From Avisuccinivibrio_A sp964651505 (GTDB taxonomy: Bacteria > Pseudomonadota > Gammaproteobacteria > Enterobacterales > Succinivibrionaceae): a DNA stretch of 14,310 nucleotides. The translations under genes were made by a program, and so were the position numbers. The stretch lies in assembly GCA_964651505.1 (NCBI GenBank), contig CAZYXT010000065.1:1-14310 (forward strand). Direction: 5' to 3'. The notes under the pieces are model-generated. The model saw only the letters and a program-made list of their open reading frames with translations, was not told the origin of the DNA and searched no databases. Below are positions 7,401 through 13,891 of this stretch, one piece after another; positions within the stretch are counted from its first letter, which is position 1, and each line of letters starts with the position of its first letter.

Positions 7401-8210
7401 CTTCGCAAAAATGCGGCCCAAAAGCTTTTTGACTACCTCAAAGAGCACGATCCGCTCCCCTTCTTGCAAAAAAATCCCAAAAACGAATATAAGATCGAGC
7501 CTTTTGACGGGCTGGAACACTATCCTCAGACATGGCGCCGGCACGAAGTCATCATCGACAGCTTAAGCTACAAGAGCCTGCTTGAAAGGGAGCCGAGCCT
7601 GGTCAATGTCTATGCCCCGCTCTTCGATCAGCTGATTGCAGGAGTGCCTGCGGCCGATGCGCAGCCTTGGAACCCCCAAGATGAAGAGGCTGCCATGCCT
7701 CAAGCCAAGACCCAAGGTCAACCCTCCGAGTCTGCCTTTGCCTTGGATCAGGAGCGCATCGATCAAAAAATTAAAGAAAGCCTGCAGGTGCAGGCCGTGA
7801 TAGGAGAGATAGTAGCCTCCAACGACCGGAAGCAACCTGACGCGCCGCCGAGCGCTCCCCAAGATGAAGCGCAGGCCCAAGAAAACCCCAAGCCTCAGGA
7901 AAATGCCCAATCTTTTGATGCCAAGCCTGAGGCCGCCGCGGTTGCACCAAGCCAAGCTCCCATCGCCTCCTTGTCAGAGCAGGCGCGCATGCTTATCAAA
8001 GATCTTATCGATCAGCGCTGCGAGCAGATGGATCTTAAAGAGTTTGAAGGCATGTGCCTGTCCTTAAAATTCATGTCCATGGCGGCAGCCGTCGAAGAGA
8101 TTAACGACTGGGCCTGCGAGTTTTTTGATGATCTCATCGCAGATTGCGACTACGAAGGCTCGGTGGTCTACTTTACATCCGAGATCTTGGACAAGCTCAA
8201 AACCGTCTGA
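4497..8210 (+). CDS. large TerB-N/TerB-C-like protein, 1237 residues
   Basis: A soluble, mostly helical protein with no signal peptide or membrane span. The last ~78 residues (1160-1237) fit the TerB-C domain pattern: a helix, then an acidic FE-containing helix (LKEFEGMCLSL), then EEINDWACEFFDDLIADCDYEGSVVYF near 1200. Residues ~822-862 (LLIDWYDKEVRDGTFEECLEYLYFFI) resemble the core of TerB-N more weakly. A low-complexity Ala/Pro/Gln/Glu linker fills ~1066-1157, and a KTKTKTK run sits at ~270. Residues 1-800 match nothing I recognise. TerB-N/TerB-C proteins are linked in the literature to tellurite/stress and phage-defence gene neighbourhoods, usually beside helicases or ATPases. Here no partner gene is adjacent. 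The start at ATG 4497 has only a weak TAAGG at 4481-4485. The function is unknown. Confidence 0.75.
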   Translation: MPSILHSAMYYVKSPDNIGDSARQGARSLIKALDKKDYIELPVQNVCKKLNLKLVSDDNQDFAQNYHALLRYLELIGLRGLPFQSGPDIAPDTPMYILKKVESSADMDIYEARKLSGKQAALFTVQDHQILRRAQKKVKNHQLLLHIYELLAMVTEQPLHEIALRRLYKIKESLDLPKFMFSFHQAFLLYAANHGAYLPDFSKKELCLQPLDKSERVTVFLVIADLCACERVSLRPEALCRGYPYYAELSKKCRDTEFLNPAPLRFEKKTKTKTKNQPSAYTYKVITDKELQQRVMQLSGTYLWRCRAFDDGRIATLRARLQGHMVELARLPLDFEILGTACSLGLCRNDDDEEGLCIVAGYVPITRCNLPFMVLNKDSEVDENSPLQEGVLKSPTYLNISEQLRTQPLDQRNDLIAHTYLNYLLYRLLYENMFEGKVHPARKLCFKIASALHEGGNLSDPLLGLCLSLYYLVCEFDPTKEQELPGFLFKALESFPCMYALYARAVYDKCKDTPVFNLPRSSVMLILCDLLNALRPGRYPLQSKAAMEAVLFLFVKYLRDKPIDLPWLLIPYNGASRHIKHDYECRALLLEHCLDNEMNSKYMQAVLSEHAFCLTAVELLKSFGTEEKLLAYQRDPALKLLDDFEICFANELHYIILTEAKGLNVYELFFGNPDKKLKEAADKFFVPGRQFNCLQRGPHDFLHADKFSNPRLILSTLCRYRGFTVLPLGQIPEKSDGDQNDLFLLPTNDLRDSRAQLHLKALQLVIFALSLCCDNANTVRKIGRLYLSVMLPGFDASTIAATVNFCSFVINKHAPILGSPENRQARLLIDWYDKEVRDGTFEECLEYLYFFILDVMHLPSMLLNIRLMALLNDLYIEFKKLEPALAQGSGLQACRRMCIYDAMRLVSRAYATDNPAVDTKELAQTLDEATSWPVPSRMPPKFEKYRQKYITQREGWTQTDEQLKKRSELRKNAAQKLFDYLKEHDPLPFLQKNPKNEYKIEPFDGLEHYPQTWRRHEVIIDSLSYKSLLEREPSLVNVYAPLFDQLIAGVPAADAQPWNPQDEEAAMPQAKTQGQPSESAFALDQERIDQKIKESLQVQAVIGEIVASNDRKQPDAPPSAPQDEAQAQENPKPQENAQSFDAKPEAAAVAPSQAPIASLSEQARMLIKDLIDQRCEQMDLKEFEGMCLSLKFMSMAAAVEEINDWACEFFDDLIADCDYEGSVVYFTSEILDKLKTV

Positions 8211-8217
8211 CAGACGG
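8199..8217 (-). terminator. terminator of xseA, overlapping the end of the convergent gene
   Basis: Reading minus, CCGTCT (8217-8212) pairs with AGACGG (8208-8203) around a 3-base loop and is followed by TTTT (8202-8199). The stem covers the stop codon of the opposing 1237-codon gene. A second stem of two GGGCCC blocks (8216-8221 and 8236-8241) overlaps it and could compete. Confidence 0.55.
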
Positions 8218-8253
8218 GCCCCTGCTTTTAAGTTTGGGCCCTGAGGTTTGTCT

Positions 8254-10092
8254 CTACAGGGCGGGAGGCTCAGAGGGATCAAAAGGCTCGACCTTAAACA
8301 CCATGGACGCAACTTTTTGCCCTGACAGCAAGGTTACGATTTCATCGCCCTCTTTTAAGGATAAGGCCTGCCTGCCGTCTTTTAAGGTGACGCTGTAGCC
8401 TCGCTTGAGCACCTGCAAAGGATTTAAGGCTGCAAGCTTGGACACGCTGCTTTGCCATCTTTGATAAAGCTTGTGCATCCTATCTTCCACCCCCGAGCGC
8501 ATCAGCCGCACCCTGAGGGCATTGTCGCGCCTTAAAGCCCGGTTTAAGGACAAATTGACAGCCTGCGTCAGGGAACTTTGACACGATGACAGCTGCAAGC
8601 GCAGGGCATCAAGCCTTACGGCCGGGTTTTGCTTGCTCAAACTCAAATTGAGACTCTCAAGGCGCTTGAGGCTCAAAGAAAGCTTAAGGCCTGCTGCTTT
8701 GTCAAGCCTTGTTTGCAGAGCATTAATCTCTTCTTTGCCTGCGTTTATCCTCAAGGCAAGCAAAGAGGCGAGGCGCTCTTTTTGCACTATAAGATCCCGG
8801 TTTAAAGAGGACAGCCTTAAGGCAGGAGAATGTTTGGACATGCGCAGTTCCAAAGCATCAAGATCTTTTTGCATGAGCCCAAGACTGTCTTTGACCTGCA
8901 CGTTTAATCTGAAACTTAAGGATGAGAGGTTTTCTTTTACCAAAGAAAGCCTTTTTTGCATGCCCAAATTCAAATGGGCCGTGCACGAATCGATTTGCAG
9001 GCGGCGGCGTCTTATGATCTGCTCGGGCGCATAGGGGGCAAGGCGCTCTTTGCATTGGGACAGGCGGGCATTTTTTTGATGGAAAATGGCGGCCATGGCA
9101 GAGCTTAGGCGCACGGCGCACCATGCCTCCCTGCCTTGAAGACGGCTTATGTGCGCATCAGGATTGCACCTGCCAAGCCTCATCAACACAAGATCAAGCT
9201 GCGCAAACAAAAAATTAAAATGCTCGGTGATGGCCGCGGCAAATCTTCGTTGGTATTCCAAGAGCAGATCGTCTATATCCTTTAAGGTCGGAGTCGAAAT
9301 CTGCTCGGCTGCCGCCGTGGGGGTGGGAGCCCTCAGGTCGGCTGCAAAGTCGGTGAGGGCCGTATCAGGCTCGTGGCCGATGGCCGAAATGATGGGATAA
9401 GGGCTTTGCGCCGTCTTGCGCACCACCCTTTCGTCCGAAAAACACAGAAGATCTTCAAACGATCCGCCGCCGCGGGCGAGGATCACCGCATCAAGATCGG
9501 GATCTTGATAGGCCCGATTCAGAGCCGCGACGATTTGCTCGGGCGCCCCTTCCCCTTGCACCAAGGTTTTGAACAGCTTGGTTTTAATCAAGGGATTGCG
9601 CCTTAAAATGGTGGTGCGCATGTCGTGCAGCACCGATCCCTCCTCGGAGGTGACCAGCCCCACGCAGTTTATGATGTAAGGAAGCTTGCGCTTGGGCTTG
9701 GAGAAGAGCCCTTCTTGAGCAAGCTTGCGCTTGAGCTCTTCAAGCTGAGCCATGATGGTGCCCAAGCCTGACAAATGCATCTGCCTGACAATGAGCTTGA
9801 AACTGCCGTTTTTGGAGTACAAAGAGCTGCTGCCCAAAATGATGACTTTCTGCCCTATCTGAGGCTTGAAGCCAAGCTTCTGCCAGGCGCTTTTAAACAG
9901 CAGGCAGTCGACGGCCGAATTTTCATCTTTTATCTTAAAATACAGATGGGCATAGGGTTTAAGTTCGGAAATTTCGCCTATCACCACAGCCGACCCGAGA
10001 TTTTTAAGACACCGGTCGGTGATGGCGACAAAATCGCTGACGCTGAGGGCATTGCGCTCAAGTTCAATTAAAGGCATTGCAGGCGTATTCAT
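8254..10092 (-). CDS. xseA: exodeoxyribonuclease VII large subunit
   Basis: XseA is the catalytic subunit of exonuclease VII, which with several XseB chains degrades single-stranded DNA from both ends in repair. The 612-residue protein has the N-terminal OB-fold (about 18-110: LSVSDFVAITDRCL, IGEISELKPYAHLYFKIKD). The catalytic core follows with GLVTSEEGSVLHDM (145-158), ARGGGSFEDLLCFSDE (206-221) and SAIGHEPDTALTDFAADLRAPTPTAAAE (236-263). The conserved C-terminal NPLQVLKRGYSVT begins at 557. E. coli XseA is about 456 residues; the excess lies in the helical coiled-coil region (~300-555), where Pro-marked units recur at 356, 423, 490 and 558. I chose ATG 10092 (GGAG six bases upstream) over the ATG at 10161, which lacks an SD. 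No xseB is in the window. Confidence 0.96.
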   Translation of the reverse strand: MNTPAMPLIELERNALSVSDFVAITDRCLKNLGSAVVIGEISELKPYAHLYFKIKDENSAVDCLLFKSAWQKLGFKPQIGQKVIILGSSSLYSKNGSFKLIVRQMHLSGLGTIMAQLEELKRKLAQEGLFSKPKRKLPYIINCVGLVTSEEGSVLHDMRTTILRRNPLIKTKLFKTLVQGEGAPEQIVAALNRAYQDPDLDAVILARGGGSFEDLLCFSDERVVRKTAQSPYPIISAIGHEPDTALTDFAADLRAPTPTAAAEQISTPTLKDIDDLLLEYQRRFAAAITEHFNFLFAQLDLVLMRLGRCNPDAHISRLQGREAWCAVRLSSAMAAIFHQKNARLSQCKERLAPYAPEQIIRRRRLQIDSCTAHLNLGMQKRLSLVKENLSSLSFRLNVQVKDSLGLMQKDLDALELRMSKHSPALRLSSLNRDLIVQKERLASLLALRINAGKEEINALQTRLDKAAGLKLSLSLKRLESLNLSLSKQNPAVRLDALRLQLSSCQSSLTQAVNLSLNRALRRDNALRVRLMRSGVEDRMHKLYQRWQSSVSKLAALNPLQVLKRGYSVTLKDGRQALSLKEGDEIVTLLSGQKVASMVFKVEPFDPSEPPAL

Positions 10093-10117
10093 GGTTTTCT
10101 CCACAAGCTTTGGCCTG

Positions 10118-10123
10118 ATTATA
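10118..10123 (-). promoter_or_regulatory. -10 element of xseA
   Basis: On the minus strand a perfect TATAAT lies 25 bases upstream of the chosen xseA ATG, giving a leader of about 20 bases. The -35 position is poor (AGGCAG). A TTGACA further up (10181-10186 on minus) is too far away to pair with this -10. Confidence 0.45.
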
Positions 10124-10236
10124 AAAGATATCGCCGCAGACTGCCTCTCTTTTAAACTCATGAGCGCTAATCTTTATGTTTGTCAAAACCTCAAATGCGA
10201 TGGCGCATGTGCGCGCAAAAATTTTTGAAAATACCT

Positions 10237-10264
10237 TTGACAAGGTAAAATTTTTCCTTATAAT
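10237..10264 (+). promoter_or_regulatory. strong sigma70 promoter of the tRNA operon
   Basis: TTGACA (10237-10242) and TATAAT (10259-10264) are both perfect consensus, with a 16-base spacer. They are followed by a GC-rich discriminator (GGGCACCGG), the hallmark of stringently controlled stable-RNA promoters. The expected start lies about 12 bases before the first tRNA. Confidence 0.92.
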
Positions 10265-10282
10265 GGGCACCGGTCAAGCGAT

Positions 10283-10358
10283 GCGGGAATAGCTCAGTTG
10301 GTAGAGCATAACCTTGCCATGGTTAGGGTCGCGAGTTCGAGCCTCGTTTCCCGCTCCA
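10283..10358 (+). tRNA. tRNA-Gly (anticodon GCC)
   Basis: A 76-base cloverleaf with encoded CCA. The acceptor stem is GCGGGAA/TTCCCGC, the D-arm GCTC…GAGC, the anticodon stem TAACC/GGTTA with loop TTGCCAT, and the T-arm GCGAG/CTCGT with TTCGAGC. It is the first gene of the trio. Position 38 of the loop is T where E. coli tRNA-Gly(GCC) has A. Confidence 0.97.
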
Positions 10359-10368
10359 ACCGGTATAA

Positions 10369-10442
10369 GGCGCGTTAGTAAAGCGGTTATACAGCGGATT
10401 GCAAATTCGTATAGTCCAGTTCGACTCTGGAACGCGCCTCCA
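10369..10442 (+). tRNA. tRNA-Cys (anticodon GCA)
   Basis: A 74-base tRNA with encoded CCA, the same length as E. coli tRNA-Cys and very close to it. The acceptor stem is GGCGCGT/ACGCGCC, the anticodon loop TTGCAAA, and the T-arm TCCAG/CTGGA with TTCGACT. The anticodon stem GCGGA/TTCGT carries G-U pairs. It lies 10 bases after tRNA-Gly. Confidence 0.97.
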
Positions 10443-10444
10443 CC

Positions 10445-10534
10445 GCCCGGGTGGTGAAATTGGTAGACACAAGGGACTTAAAATCCCTCGGACCTTACCC
10501 GTCCGTGCCGGTTCGACCCCGGCCCCGGGCACCA
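10445..10534 (+). tRNA. tRNA-Leu (anticodon TAA)
   Basis: A 90-base class II tRNA with encoded CCA. The acceptor stem is GCCCGGG/CCCGGGC, the anticodon stem AGGGA/TCCCT with loop CTTAAAA, the long variable arm CGGAC/GTCCG, and the T-arm GCCGG/CCGGC. It starts only two bases after tRNA-Cys. It reads UUA/UUG leucine codons. Confidence 0.97.
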
Positions 10535-10537
10535 TTT

Positions 10538-10559
10538 AGCACCATCTGGTGCTTTTTTT
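10538..10559 (+). terminator. rho-independent terminator of the tRNA operon
   Basis: AGCACC (10538-10543) pairs with GGTGCT (10548-10553) around a 4-base loop. It is followed by seven Ts (10553-10559), three bases after the tRNA-Leu CCA end. Confidence 0.93.
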
Positions 10560-10743
10560 GTTTCAGCCCCCCTCAAATTTTTCATCTTGAGCAATCACCT
10601 GATCTTCGCCCGGGAATTCCTGCCTGCATGATTTTAAGGCAATCCCAAAAAGCGGCTTTTAAAGCTTAAACAGCTTTTATTTCAAGCTTGCAGAGGGCTT
10701 ACGGCCAAGATGGCAGGCTTAGAGGCCCGTCACAGCCAAATTA

Positions 10744-10771
10744 TTGATCATCTTGATTGGAAAGCTACAAT
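10744..10771 (+). promoter_or_regulatory. sigma70 promoter of the aldo/keto reductase gene
   Basis: TTGATC (10744-10749) and TACAAT (10766-10771) are spaced by 16 bases. This predicts a leader of about 70 bases before ATG 10848, which also argues against the upstream GTG start at 10788. Confidence 0.65.
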
Positions 10772-10847
10772 ACCCACCTGAGACTTCGTGCACGGCAGAC
10801 AATGCCTGCAGGATGCTCAAGAGATGATTAAAAAGGAGAAGACACTG

Positions 10848-11699
10848 ATGCACAGCATGCTCTTAAATGACGGCAATAAGATCCCCGCAGTCGGTTTGGG
10901 CATTTTCCTCATGGACAACGGCGGTCCTGCCTACGAGGCAGTCCTTGCCGCTTTAAAGATGGGTTACAGGCACATCGACACGGCTGCGGCCTACTTTAAC
11001 GAAGAGGATGTGGGCAGAGCCGTCAAAGACAGCCGCCTTAAGCGCTCGGAAGTCTTCATCACCAGCAAATTGTGGCTGCAAGATCACGGCTATGAAGGCG
11101 CCAAACGCGGCCTTAGGCGCTCGTTGCGCAAATTGGGCACCGATTACATCGACCTTTATCTTATCCACCAGCCTTACGGGGATGTGCAGGGGGCTTGGCA
11201 GGCTTTGGAGGAGGCCAAAACTCAAGGCCTGGTCAAATCCATCGGGGTGAGCAACATGACCCCCAAGATCTGGCAAAGCTTCGTGCCTTCTTTTAAGATT
11301 AAACCTGCGGTCAATCAGGTCGAATTTAACCCTCTGTTCTTGCAAAAAGAATTAAGAGCCCTCATGCAAGAGCACAATTGCCTGCTTGAAGCCTGGTTCC
11401 CCTTGGGACACGGCAATGCCGCATTGCTTAGCAATCAAACCGTGCTTGAGCTTGCTGCCCGTCATCAAAAGACCCCATCGCAGATCATCTTGCGCTTTGA
11501 AGTGCAAGAAGGGGCTGCAGTGCTGCCCAAGTCCTGCAGCAATCTTCATCAGATGGAGAACCTTGATATCTTCAACTTTGAATTAAGCCCCGAGGAGATG
11601 AGTGCTTTGCGCCTGCTCGATACCGGCAGGGGCGTCCATGATCCCGATGCCCCGGGCACGGCAGAAAAGCTTTTGAGCGCCTATAAGATTGAAGATTAA
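10848..11699 (+). CDS. aldo/keto reductase, 2,5-diketo-gluconate-reductase-like
   Basis: A 283-residue cytoplasmic (beta/alpha)8-barrel oxidoreductase that reduces aldehydes or ketones with NAD(P)H. The catalytic tetrad is Asp44 (HIDTA), Tyr49 (AAYFNEE), Lys74 (ITSKLW) and His107 (YLIHQP). The family signatures GYRHIDTAAAY and IGVSNM are intact. It is most like the AKR5/DkgA-type prokaryotic branch. The cofactor-binding segment reads LPKSCSNLHQMEN: Lys228 and Ser229 are kept, but the position six after the Lys (234) is His where NADPH-specific members carry Arg. ATG 10848 is favoured by AAGGAG (10833-10838); a GTG 20 codons upstream lacks an SD. It has its own promoter, and no terminator with a T-run follows (only a GC stem at 11710-11726). 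Confidence 0.92.
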   Translation: MHSMLLNDGNKIPAVGLGIFLMDNGGPAYEAVLAALKMGYRHIDTAAAYFNEEDVGRAVKDSRLKRSEVFITSKLWLQDHGYEGAKRGLRRSLRKLGTDYIDLYLIHQPYGDVQGAWQALEEAKTQGLVKSIGVSNMTPKIWQSFVPSFKIKPAVNQVEFNPLFLQKELRALMQEHNCLLEAWFPLGHGNAALLSNQTVLELAARHQKTPSQIILRFEVQEGAAVLPKSCSNLHQMENLDIFNFELSPEEMSALRLLDTGRGVHDPDAPGTAEKLLSAYKIED

Positions 11700-11789
11700 A
11701 CGCTTTTAAGGGGCGCGCGCCGCCCCCGGCGCATACCCTTGATGGCTGATTAAATCTTTGATTTGACAGCCTGCCTCACATAAATATTT

Positions 11790-11818
11790 TTGCAAAACCC
11801 TCTTGCGGCCTCTACAAT
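11790..11818 (+). promoter_or_regulatory. sigma70 promoter of the HIT gene
   Basis: TTGCAA (11790-11795) and TACAAT (11813-11818) are separated by exactly 17 bases, 39 bases before ATG 11858. A second possible pair, TTGACA (11763-11768) with TATTTT (11785-11790), lies just upstream. Confidence 0.7.
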
Positions 11819-11857
11819 AGCCCCATCAAAAGACGTATTTGAATAAGGAGTTTTTTC

Positions 11858-12280
11858 ATGGGATGCATGTATTGCGACGAGCAAAACGAAGTCAGAAACA
11901 ATATCTTGATTAAAGTAGGCGATCTGCCCTATTCCACCCTCTTCCTGCTTAAGAATCAAAATCACTTGGGCCGCGTGGTTTTGGCCTTAAAGTCCCATCG
12001 CGAAGAACTCTTCATGTTAACCGAAGATGAGCGCCAAGGCTTCTTTGCCGACGCCGCCCGCGTCTCCAAAGCCATGAAGGAACTGTTTAACCCTGGGAAG
12101 ATCAACTACGGCGTATTCGGCGACGGCGTGCCCCACTTCCACATGCACATGGTGCCCAAGTACAAAGATGAGCTGCAATGGGGCCACTTCTTCTGGGATA
12201 AGGGCCAGCCTGAGGTAAACTTAAGCGACGAAGAGTATGCCAAGATGGCTGCCGACTACAAAGAAAAGCTTGGGATCTAA
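11858..12280 (+). CDS. HIT-family nucleotide hydrolase/transferase
   Basis: A 140-residue histidine-triad protein. The triad H-x-H-x-H is His93-Phe-His95-Met-His97 (PHFHMHMVP); the middle-region His of HIT enzymes attacks the alpha-phosphate of AMP conjugates such as AMP-lysine, Ap4A or similar nucleotides. The N-terminal CMYC (Cys3, Cys6) is a CxxC start seen in several bacterial HIT proteins and may bind zinc. The lead-in GRVVLALKSHREELFMLTEDE is typical of the family. It has a clear SD (AAGGAG, 11845-11850) and its own promoter. No plus-strand terminator is evident; the downstream hairpin belongs to the convergent aldehyde dehydrogenase. The precise substrate is unknown. Confidence 0.92.
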   Translation: MGCMYCDEQNEVRNNILIKVGDLPYSTLFLLKNQNHLGRVVLALKSHREELFMLTEDERQGFFADAARVSKAMKELFNPGKINYGVFGDGVPHFHMHMVPKYKDELQWGHFFWDKGQPEVNLSDEEYAKMAADYKEKLGI

Positions 12281-12308
12281 AAGCCGTCTGCAGATGATTT
12301 TGCCGTGT

Positions 12309-12328
12309 TTGGCCTGCCTTGGCCTGCC
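12309..12328. repeat. tandem 10-bp direct repeat
   Basis: The unit TTGGCCTGCC occurs twice with no gap (12309-12318 and 12319-12328). It sits in the gap between the HIT and aldehyde dehydrogenase genes. TTTGGC (12308-12313) can also pair with GCCAAA (12326-12331), but no T-run follows. Confidence 0.6.
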
Positions 12329-12361
12329 AAAAATGTGCTGTCTTTAAGATCCCTCTTGATG

Positions 12362-12389
12362 GCAATAAAAACCGCCCGTAAGGGCGGTT
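12362..12389 (-). terminator. terminator of the aldehyde dehydrogenase gene
   Basis: AACCGCCC (12370-12377) and GGGCGGTT (12382-12389) form a perfect 8-bp stem with a 4-base loop. In the minus direction the stem runs into TTTTTATTG. It lies 20 bases beyond the stop codon. Confidence 0.88.
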
Positions 12390-12409
12390 GCAGTCACAAC
12401 TTAGAATTT

Positions 12410-13891
12410 TTAATAAAAGCCGCTGGGGGCCTCTGAGAGGTTTATCATGATGTTCTTGCACTGCGTGTAATGATTTAAGACCATCTTGTGCGTCTCGCGG
12501 CCGATGCCCGACTCCTTATAGCCGCCAAACGGCGAGCCTTCGGGGATCTGATTGTAGGTGTTGACCCACATGCGCCCGGTGCGCACCTTGGAGGCAACCC
12601 TCAAAGCCCGGTTGATGTCGGTGGTCCAGACCGCCCCTCCCAAACCGTAAACGGAATCGTTGGCCATCTTTATCACCTCATCCTCGGTCTTGAACCTGAT
12701 GATGGCGGCCACGGGACCGAAGATCTCCTCTTGGGACACGCACATCTTGTTGTTGACATTGCCAAGCAGGGTCGGACGCATGAAGGCTCCCGAGGCAAGC
12801 TCCCCTTCAATCTTCTTGCCGCCGCACAAAAGCTCTGCCCCTTCATCGATGCCCTTTTGCACATAGGAGAGGATCTTGTTTAACTGCCCTTGGTTGACCT
12901 GAGAGCCCATCATGACGCCCTCTTCCCACGGCAGACCGACCTTAACCTTATTGAACGCTTCAATCAGCTTGGGCACGAAGGCATCGTAGATCTCATCTTG
13001 CACAAAGATCCTTGAGCCTGCGCAGCAAACCTGGCCTTGATTGAAGAGAATGCCCAATTGCGCCCCGTCAATGGCCTGATCGAGCCTGCAGTCTGCGAAG
13101 ACGATATTGGCCGATTTGCCTCCAAGCTCCAAAGTCGAGGGGATCAGCCTCTTGGCCGCGGCTAAGGCAACGTCGCGCCCGACTTCGGTAGAGCCCGTGA
13201 AGGCCAGTTTGTCAAAGCCCGGGTGCTCGAGCATATAGTTGCCCGAACGCGATCCGGAGCCTGTGATGACGTTAAAGACCCCGGGAGGAATGATGTCTTG
13301 GGTAAGCTCGGCGAGCCTGAGCACTGACAATGAGGTTGAAGAGGAAGGCTTAAAGACCGTGCAGTCGCCTGCGGCCAGAACCGGCGCGAGTTTCCAGGCG
13401 GCCATCAGGAAGGGGAAGTTCCACGGCACGATCTGCCCCACGATGCCGATGGGCTCGCGCAACACGATGGACAAGAAGGAATTATCCAATACCGAAGCGG
13501 TGCCCTCTTCAGAGAGTATCACGCCTGCAAAGTAGCGAAAATGCGCTGAGGAATAAGGAATATCGATGGCCAGCGTTTCGCGCAGGGGCTTGCCGTTATC
13601 CATCGATTCTATCAAAGCAAGCTCCTCTTTGTGCTCATCGATGACATCGGCAATGGCGTTTAAGATCTTGGCGCGCTCGGCAGGCTTGCTTTGCGACCAG
13701 GTCTCAAAGGCCCTTGTTGCAGCTTTTACGGCCTTATCCACGTCCTCGGCCGAAGCATCGGCAAACGAGGCCAGCTTTACGCCGTTGGCAGGACAGATTG
13801 CCTCAAGCGTGCGTCCGTCTTGGGCAGGAACCCATTGACCATCGATGTACAGGTCAAACTTCGAGGTGATGTTCAATTTGGGTGTGCTCAT
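12410..13891 (-). CDS. NAD(P)-dependent aldehyde dehydrogenase
   Basis: A 493-residue ALDH-superfamily enzyme, full length for the family, that oxidises an aldehyde to the acid in the cytoplasm. Key residues are present: Asn158 in PWNFP, Lys181 in FKPSS (cofactor), GSTEVG (233-238), Glu255 in LELGGKS (general base), Cys289 in GQVCCAGSR (nucleophile, corresponding to Cys302 of ALDH2) and EEIFGP. It resembles the AldB/DhaS/ALDH2-like branch that takes acetaldehyde and other short aliphatic aldehydes; the substrate is inferred. ATG 13891 has AGGAG eight bases upstream. It is transcribed away from the flagellin gene, with a strong terminator downstream. No convincing promoter hexamers were found, although AT-rich candidates lie around 13930-13960. 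Confidence 0.95.
   Translation of the reverse strand: MSTPKLNITSKFDLYIDGQWVPAQDGRTLEAICPANGVKLASFADASAEDVDKAVKAATRAFETWSQSKPAERAKILNAIADVIDEHKEELALIESMDNGKPLRETLAIDIPYSSAHFRYFAGVILSEEGTASVLDNSFLSIVLREPIGIVGQIVPWNFPFLMAAWKLAPVLAAGDCTVFKPSSSTSLSVLRLAELTQDIIPPGVFNVITGSGSRSGNYMLEHPGFDKLAFTGSTEVGRDVALAAAKRLIPSTLELGGKSANIVFADCRLDQAIDGAQLGILFNQGQVCCAGSRIFVQDEIYDAFVPKLIEAFNKVKVGLPWEEGVMMGSQVNQGQLNKILSYVQKGIDEGAELLCGGKKIEGELASGAFMRPTLLGNVNNKMCVSQEEIFGPVAAIIRFKTEDEVIKMANDSVYGLGGAVWTTDINRALRVASKVRTGRMWVNTYNQIPEGSPFGGYKESGIGRETHKMVLNHYTQCKNIMINLSEAPSGFY

Noticed and set aside
1..8210. Defence island formed by the AAA-ATPase/PD-(D/E)XK gene and the TerB-like gene
   Set aside because: They are over 4 kb apart on opposite strands with unrelated genes between them, so no shared unit is supported.
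10323..10535. 70-codon minus-strand ORF starting MVPGAGVEPARTGK
   Set aside because: It is the antisense of the tRNA-Gly/Cys/Leu cluster; such translations are a well-known misannotation.
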